Of a stretch of 10,485 bases of DNA, positions 7,179 through 10,485 are shown piece by piece. The translations under genes were made by a program, and so were the position numbers. The notes beneath the pieces were generated by a model. It was given only the letters and a program-made list of their open reading frames with translations. It had not been told where the DNA came from and ran no database searches. This DNA is from Clostridiaceae bacterium (lineage in GTDB: Bacteria; Bacillota; Clostridia; Oscillospirales; Acutalibacteraceae). The stretch lies in the NCBI GenBank assembly GCA_904501875.1, contig CAJGCQ010000036.1:1-10485 (forward strand). The letters are read 5' to 3'. Every line of letters begins with the position of its first letter. Positions within the stretch are counted from its first letter, which is position 1.

Positions 7179-7221
7179 ACCAAGTCTTCGATAATGAATC
7201 ATATAAAGAAACGGTGTGCTT

Positions 7222-7809
7222 ATGAAAGAAATATTAAAGGGCGGCGGAAAGCTGTTTTTAAAAACTGTTGCGATAAACCTTATGTGCTTTTTTATTGTGG
7301 TTTCGTTCAGCGTTATTACAACCATACTTTTTAAGGGTGATATTGGCTCAAAGCTTTCAAACAGCGGAATGGCCTGCTTTTTGATTGTTTCCCAAATATT
7401 TGCTTTTTGCTTCACCTGCGGATGTATTTATCCCGAGCTTTGGCACATAGGAACAAAAGACAGTAATCTTGTGAAATTCAATCATAAAAGTGAAGATAAA
7501 TTTAAGGGTTTTAAAATCGGTGCTGTCGCAACTGTACCAAACTATTTATTCCTTGTTTTTCTTGCTTTAGCAAGGGTAGGACTTTTTCCGAAATTTCCAA
7601 TGGCGCTTTATATGTTGCTTAATTCGTCGGTATATTCCTTTATTCAGGTAATTGTCGGTTCTGCTGTTGCGGTATCGGAATTGTCAGTTTGGCGGTTAGC
7701 TCTGCTATTCATACTGCCATTAATTATCCCTGCTATTGCAGGCGTTTCATATATTTTAGGGTGTAAAAATATTTCTTTAAGTGAAAAATTCATTTACAAG
7801 AAAAATTAG
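7222..7809 (+). CDS. Multi-spanning membrane protein of unknown function
   Basis: I do not recognise the family. The 195-residue product is an integral membrane protein with about five hydrophobic segments, at roughly 11-37, 50-70, 98-120, 127-150 and 157-180, and a short basic tail (IYKKN). Loops are small; the largest, about 71-97, is charged and holds SNLVKFNHKSEDKFK. No catalytic or transport signature is visible. The ATG at 7222 is preferred; a GTG two codons earlier (7216) is possible and neither has a strong ribosome-binding site. It is followed after 17 bases by a DUF624 protein, so the two form an operon and may work together in the membrane. The promoter region carries a Spo0A-like dyad, which suggests control linked to entry into sporulation. 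Confidence 0.8.
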   Translation: MKEILKGGGKLFLKTVAINLMCFFIVVSFSVITTILFKGDIGSKLSNSGMACFLIVSQIFAFCFTCGCIYPELWHIGTKDSNLVKFNHKSEDKFKGFKIGAVATVPNYLFLVFLALARVGLFPKFPMALYMLLNSSVYSFIQVIVGSAVAVSELSVWRLALLFILPLIIPAIAGVSYILGCKNISLSEKFIYKKN

Positions 7810-7826
7810 AGCAGGAGAGTTAAATA

Positions 7827-8606
7827 ATGGCGGGTTTTTTTGGTTTATTTAATTATGAAAAGGAAGGTCCGGGAATATCAAAAGATGCCCCAAAAAAGAA
7901 GACCTTTATAGTTTTTTTTGAGACCTTTTTCCGTAATTTCTGGAAATTGATTAATATAAATTTGGTATACTCTATAGTGTCCCTTCCTATTGTTACAAAC
8001 GGATTAGCAGCGGCGGGGATTACCAATGTAACCCGTAATATCGCAAGGGACAAGCATTCTTTCGGATTAAGTGATTTTTTTGAAACAATAAAGAAAAACT
8101 GGAAACAGGCGCTTCCTGTGGGGATAGTTAACGCCATTTTATACATAATTCTTTTTTATGATATTTATTTCTTTAATTTCGCTTCCGAGGGTACAATAAC
8201 CATTGTAGGTCTGGCCGTAGCGCTTTCTATGACCTTTATTTTTACGGTTATGCAGTTTTATATTTGGACTCTTATGATTACCTTTGATTTTAAGCTAAAG
8301 CAGCTTTATAAAAACAGTTTTAAATTCGTTTTTATTAATATGAAAATGAATTTGCTTTGCTTTTTTTCAATAGCCCTTATTTATGCCGTTAATATCGCAA
8401 TTTTATTCCTTTTTAAAAGTTATTTTTTTCCGGTACTTTCAATAGAACTGTTTTTGTATATTATACTTTTTCCTTCCTTTAGGTATTTGCTTGTTCAGTA
8501 CTGTGTTTTCCCGTCGATTAAAAAGCATATAATTGACCCGTATTATAAAGAACATCCTGACGAGGATATTGAAAAACGCCAAAATCTGGGAATTGAGATT
8601 GAGTAG
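7827..8606 (+). CDS. DUF624 family (YesL-like) integral membrane protein
   Basis: This 259-residue protein opens with FFGLFNYEKEGPGISKD (4-20), the N-terminal signature of clostridial DUF624 proteins. A segment around a first membrane helix (about 41-62) ends in SLPIVTNGLAAAG, and HSFGLSDFFETIKKNWKQAL (77-96) is also typical. Further hydrophobic segments lie near 95-117, 124-150, 171-197 and 203-225. The C-terminal tail is acidic and cytoplasmic-looking. DUF624 proteins have no settled function; in Bacillus the family member YesL lies among pectin/rhamnogalacturonan genes and others sit near sugar ABC transporters, but no such genes are visible here. AGGAG at 7813-7817 supports the ATG at 7827. 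No terminator with a T-run follows. Confidence 0.88.
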   Translation: MAGFFGLFNYEKEGPGISKDAPKKKTFIVFFETFFRNFWKLININLVYSIVSLPIVTNGLAAAGITNVTRNIARDKHSFGLSDFFETIKKNWKQALPVGIVNAILYIILFYDIYFFNFASEGTITIVGLAVALSMTFIFTVMQFYIWTLMITFDFKLKQLYKNSFKFVFINMKMNLLCFFSIALIYAVNIAILFLFKSYFFPVLSIELFLYIILFPSFRYLLVQYCVFPSIKKHIIDPYYKEHPDEDIEKRQNLGIEIE

Positions 8607-8623
8607 AAATCAAATCCTGATGG

Positions 8624-8654
8624 TAGGCTGACGGGTTCGACTCTCGTCAGCCTA
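8624..8654 (+). ncRNA. 12-bp hairpin closed by a tRNA-type T-loop (minihelix look-alike)
   Basis: TAGGCTGACGGG (8624-8635) pairs with CTCGTCAGCCTA (8643-8654) through 11 Watson-Crick pairs and one G-U. The 7-base loop is TTCGACT (8636-8642), matching the T-loop consensus TTCRANY, with the G-C closing pair expected for G53-C61 of tRNA. Seven plus five pairs equals the coaxial acceptor/T-arm helix. No D arm, anticodon arm or CCA end is present, so it is not a tRNA gene. It may be part of the ymxH leader or a processing hairpin after the DUF624 gene. Confidence 0.45.
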
Positions 8655-8675
8655 AAGACGGCGGGGAAGAAGTAC

Positions 8676-8745
8676 CCTAAAATCTCTTTGAAGACTAAAA
8701 CTCCAAAAAGCCGCATATATTTTCTTGTAGAGTAATTTTAGGAGT
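8676..8745 (+). promoter_or_regulatory. Candidate ribosome-binding-site-sequestering leader of ymxH
   Basis: CCTAAAAT plus CTCT (8676-8687) can pair with AGAG plus ATTTTAGG (8729-8732 and 8735-8742), 12 pairs with a 2-base bulge, covering the AGG of the ribosome-binding site. A second segment, ACTCCAAAA (8700-8708), can pair with TTTT-A-GGAGT (8736-8745), nine pairs with one bulge. The two helices compete for the same bases. No known riboswitch is recognised. Chance pairing in A/T-rich DNA cannot be excluded. Confidence 0.35.
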
Positions 8746-8752
8746 GGGAAAT

Positions 8753-9034
8753 ATGTGCTGCAGAATAGCGGACATGAGAAACAAACAGGTTGTTTGCATT
8801 AAAAACGGCTGTGTTTTGGGCTATGTTTATGACGTTGAGTTCAACACGGCGGACGGTAGTCTTACCGCCGTTATAATACCGGGCAAACCGCGCTTATACG
8901 GAATTTTCGGGCGGGAAGAGGATATAGTTATCCCCTGGTCGGAGATTGAGGTTATAGGCCCTGAAACAATCCTTGTAACAACCGATTCGGCACCCTACGA
9001 ACCTCGCACAAAAAAAGGATTTTTTTCAAATTAA
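8753..9034 (+). CDS. YlmC/YmxH family sporulation protein (PRC-barrel)
   Basis: This 93-residue protein has the small PRC-barrel fold of the YlmC/YmxH family. MCCRIADMRNKQVVCIKNG is followed by LGYVYDVEFNTADG, then AVIIPGKPRLYGIFGREEDI and VIPWSEIEVIGPETILV. The GRE-x(3)-IPW centre is the clearest family mark. Members occur across spore-forming Firmicutes and are expressed during sporulation in Bacillus, but their molecular role is not known. The ATG at 8753 is chosen because AGGAG lies at 8740-8744; a GTG at 8744 would overlap that site. The gene stands alone between a possible structured leader and a terminator, and precedes the sporulation protease gene spoIVB. Confidence 0.88.
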   Translation: MCCRIADMRNKQVVCIKNGCVLGYVYDVEFNTADGSLTAVIIPGKPRLYGIFGREEDIVIPWSEIEVIGPETILVTTDSAPYEPRTKKGFFSN

Positions 9035-9038
9035 CAAA

Positions 9039-9064
9039 GACCGCCATTTCAGGCGGTTATTTTT
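9039..9064 (+). terminator. Intrinsic terminator after ymxH
   Basis: ACCGCC (9040-9045) and GGCGGT (9052-9057) form a perfect 6-bp stem, with a possible G-T pair below, a 6-base loop and the T-rich tail TTATTTTT-like to 9064. It separates ymxH from spoIVB. Confidence 0.8.
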
Positions 9065-9104
9065 GTAATTGTTATTTTGTGATAAAATGCGCAAAATAAT
9101 CACG

Positions 9105-9113
9105 GGAAGTGAT
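9105..9113 (+). promoter_or_regulatory. Extended ribosome-binding site deciding the spoIVB start
   Basis: GGAAGTGAT matches the anti-16S sequence GGAGGTGAT at eight of nine bases. It is correctly placed for TTG at 9118 but overlaps the GTG at 9109, which therefore is not the likely start. Confidence 0.65.
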
Positions 9114-9117
9114 TGTT

Positions 9118-10365
9118 TTGAAATTTTTGCGTCTTTTAACAAAAAGCGTATTTTATATAGTTTTAGCCTTTGACATAGTCATTTTTTCGATGATAGCGTA
9201 TCTTGATATAACTGTAAGCGATGATTATAAAATTAAAAAAGGCGACCCTTTAAGCTTTGATACAGCTGTGCCCATAACCGCCGTATATGAAGGCTCAAAG
9301 CTTTCGGCTAGCAGAAAAAGCGATAGTATAGGTGAGGAATTTAATGTAGAGCTTAAGGCCTTCGGGATAATACCTTTTTCTACAGTAAGCGTTGAGGTAG
9401 TGGATGAGCTTTCGGTTTCAGTTTTGGGAACGCCCTTTGGTATGAAGCTTTACACCGAGGGGGTACTTGTCATCGATATGACAGATGTTGAAACCGAAAA
9501 CGGAAATGTTAATCCTGCAAAAGAGGCGGGTATAATAACAGGCGATTATATAGTTTCGGTTGATGGCAGAAAAATCGGCACAAACGAGGAACTGAGTGCG
9601 GCGGTAGAGGCTTCGGCAGGTAACGAGATGGAGTTTGAAATTAAGCGTAACGGAAAAACAAAGGTAATCCGATTTTCTGCGGCACTTTCAAAAGAGACAA
9701 ACAGCTACAAAATAGGGCTTTGGGTGCGTGACAGCAGTGCAGGAATAGGCACGCTTACCTTTTACAGTCCCGTTACGGGGGTTGTTTGCGGGCTGGGACA
9801 CGGCGTTTGTGATGAGGATACAGAAGAGCTTTTAGAGCTTGATTCAGGGGAGCTGGTCACAGCCGAGATTATTTCCGTGGAAAAGGGGAGCTCGGGAAAT
9901 CCGGGACAGCTTAAGGGTAAATTCACCTACAGTACTATAGGTGCAATAGATCTAAACAGCGAATGCGGAATTTTTAGCCTTTTGAAGGGAAAGCTGAATC
10001 TTTCAAACCTAACCGAAATAGCTTTAAAACAAGAGGTAAAGGACGGGGATGCGCAGCTTTTAAGCACCGTAAACGGTGACTCGCCAAAGCTTTTTTCCTG
10101 CAGTATTAAAAAAAAGAATGCCGCATATTTGTCGCCTACCAAAAACCTTATCGTTACCGTAACCGATAAGGAGCTGTTAAACCTTACAGGCGGAATAGTG
10201 CAGGGAATGAGCGGAAGCCCTATAATCCAAAACGGAAAACTTATCGGTGCCGTAACCCACGTCCTCGTCGACGATCCGACAAAGGGATACGCCATTTTTG
10301 CAGAAAATATGCTCGAAACTGCGCAAAGCGTGGCTGAGGGACAACAATTAAAAGAAGTATCATAA
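9118..10365 (+). CDS. spoIVB: SpoIVB peptidase (sigma-K checkpoint serine protease)
   Basis: This 415-residue protease (S55 family) is near the B. subtilis length of 426. An N-terminal membrane segment at about 8-27 directs it across the forespore inner membrane. A PDZ domain covers about 103-189. The peptidase domain has the catalytic triad His228 in GLGHGV, Asp350 in VTDKELL and Ser365 in QGMSGSP, with GAVTHVLVDDPTKGY after it. The Asp-Ser spacing of 15 equals that of B. subtilis SpoIVB D363/S378. In Bacillus SpoIVB is made in the forespore, crosses to the intermembrane space and cleaves SpoIVFA to release pro-sigma-K processing; clostridial versions may have other targets. Start is TTG at 9118. 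No clear sigma-G promoter was found upstream. A terminator follows. Confidence 0.95.
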   Translation: MKFLRLLTKSVFYIVLAFDIVIFSMIAYLDITVSDDYKIKKGDPLSFDTAVPITAVYEGSKLSASRKSDSIGEEFNVELKAFGIIPFSTVSVEVVDELSVSVLGTPFGMKLYTEGVLVIDMTDVETENGNVNPAKEAGIITGDYIVSVDGRKIGTNEELSAAVEASAGNEMEFEIKRNGKTKVIRFSAALSKETNSYKIGLWVRDSSAGIGTLTFYSPVTGVVCGLGHGVCDEDTEELLELDSGELVTAEIISVEKGSSGNPGQLKGKFTYSTIGAIDLNSECGIFSLLKGKLNLSNLTEIALKQEVKDGDAQLLSTVNGDSPKLFSCSIKKKNAAYLSPTKNLIVTVTDKELLNLTGGIVQGMSGSPIIQNGKLIGAVTHVLVDDPTKGYAIFAENMLETAQSVAEGQQLKEVS

Positions 10366-10366
10366 C

Positions 10367-10400
10367 AGAAAAGGACTCCGTTTTGGAGTCCTTTTCTATT
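10367..10400 (+). terminator. Intrinsic terminator after spoIVB
   Basis: AGAAAAGGACTCC (10367-10379) and its exact complement (10385-10397) form a perfect 13-bp stem with a GTTTT loop. The T-rich 3' arm CCTTTTCTATT supplies the U-tract. Confidence 0.9.
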
Positions 10401-10411
10401 GCGCCTATTAG

Positions 10412-10425
10412 TGTGTAACTACACA
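10412..10425. repeat. Short palindrome upstream of the last promoter
   Basis: TGTGTA, AC, TACACA form a perfect 6-bp dyad with a 2-base centre. It lies 25 bases upstream of the -35 at 10450-10455, a usual place for an activator or repressor site. No regulator can be named; it is not a 0A box. Confidence 0.4.
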
Positions 10426-10449
10426 ATTATCATATGTGGTAAAAAAACG

Positions 10450-10478
10450 TTGTATTTACTTAACTTTCATGTTATAAT
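10450..10478 (+). promoter_or_regulatory. Sigma-A-type promoter of the next gene (probably spo0A)
   Basis: TTGTAT (10450-10455), a 17-base spacer and TATAAT (10473-10478), with TG at 10470-10471 giving an extended -10. This is the best promoter in the window, and transcription would start at the last bases. spo0A commonly follows spoIVB in spore formers, so it probably drives spo0A; the gene itself is outside the window. Confidence 0.75.
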
Positions 10479-10485
10479 ACACTTG

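Noticed and set aside
8607..8660. A tRNA gene, tmRNA end or tRNA-linked integration (att) scar, because of GGGTTCGACTCTC
   Set aside because: There is no D arm, anticodon arm or CCA end. The 5' acceptor-like strand directly abuts the T arm, which a tRNA 3'-end fragment left by integration would not show, and no integrase or mobile gene is nearby.
8714..8721. Sigma-E-like -10 (CATATATT) before ymxH
   Set aside because: Seven of eight bases fit the CATACAnT pattern, but no fitting -35 was seen upstream and the region is A/T-rich. If real, transcription would start near 8728 and exclude the leader structures, so it stays a competing idea rather than a feature.
9035..9117. Sigma-G promoter for spoIVB
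   Set aside because: CAAAATA at 9092-9098 matches only five of seven -10 bases and no -35 sits at a usable distance.

Overview
This window is a piece of a low-to-moderate G+C, endospore-forming anaerobic Firmicute, most likely a clostridial lineage close to Ruminococcaceae/Oscillospiraceae. The evidence is a set of sporulation genes (yqfD tail, ymxH/ylmC type, spoIVB), a rubrerythrin, a DUF624 membrane protein and the Firmicute gene order yqfD-phoH-ybeY-era-(yqzL)-recO-mutS2. All genes read on the + strand. The genus cannot be fixed from the sequence.

Positions 1-6136 are a housekeeping block. It opens with the end of yqfD. Next come phoH and ybeY (overlapping by ATGA) and era, which together point to 16S rRNA 3'-end processing and 30S assembly. 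A promoter-like stretch follows, then a small yqzL-type gene (2891-3055) that overlaps the start of recO, and then recO and mutS2 with 2 bases between them (DNA recombination/repair, and for MutS2 also ribosome rescue). The pgpH, dgkA and cdd genes often found between phoH and era in Bacilli and Clostridia are absent here.

Positions 6137-7119 hold rubrerythrin, preceded by a dyad in its promoter region, and a 91-residue protein with a C-terminal membrane anchor, closed by a strong terminator.

Positions 7107-8606 hold a two-gene operon for multi-spanning membrane proteins: one unrecognised, one DUF624. Just downstream of its likely promoter lies a perfect 12-bp inverted repeat whose arms carry a perfect and a one-mismatch Spo0A box. 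This suggests control by the sporulation master regulator.

Positions 8607-10485 hold ymxH, spoIVB and, past a terminator, a good sigma-A-type promoter that runs off the window. In spore formers spo0A usually follows spoIVB, so the promoter probably belongs to spo0A. The 146-base gap before ymxH contains a 12-bp hairpin closed by a canonical tRNA T-loop (an acceptor/T-arm minihelix look-alike) and two mutually exclusive segments able to pair with the ymxH ribosome-binding site. That leader and the Spo0A-type dyad are the two most interesting non-coding signals. I saw no transposon, CRISPR array, complete tRNA or rRNA, or phage gene.
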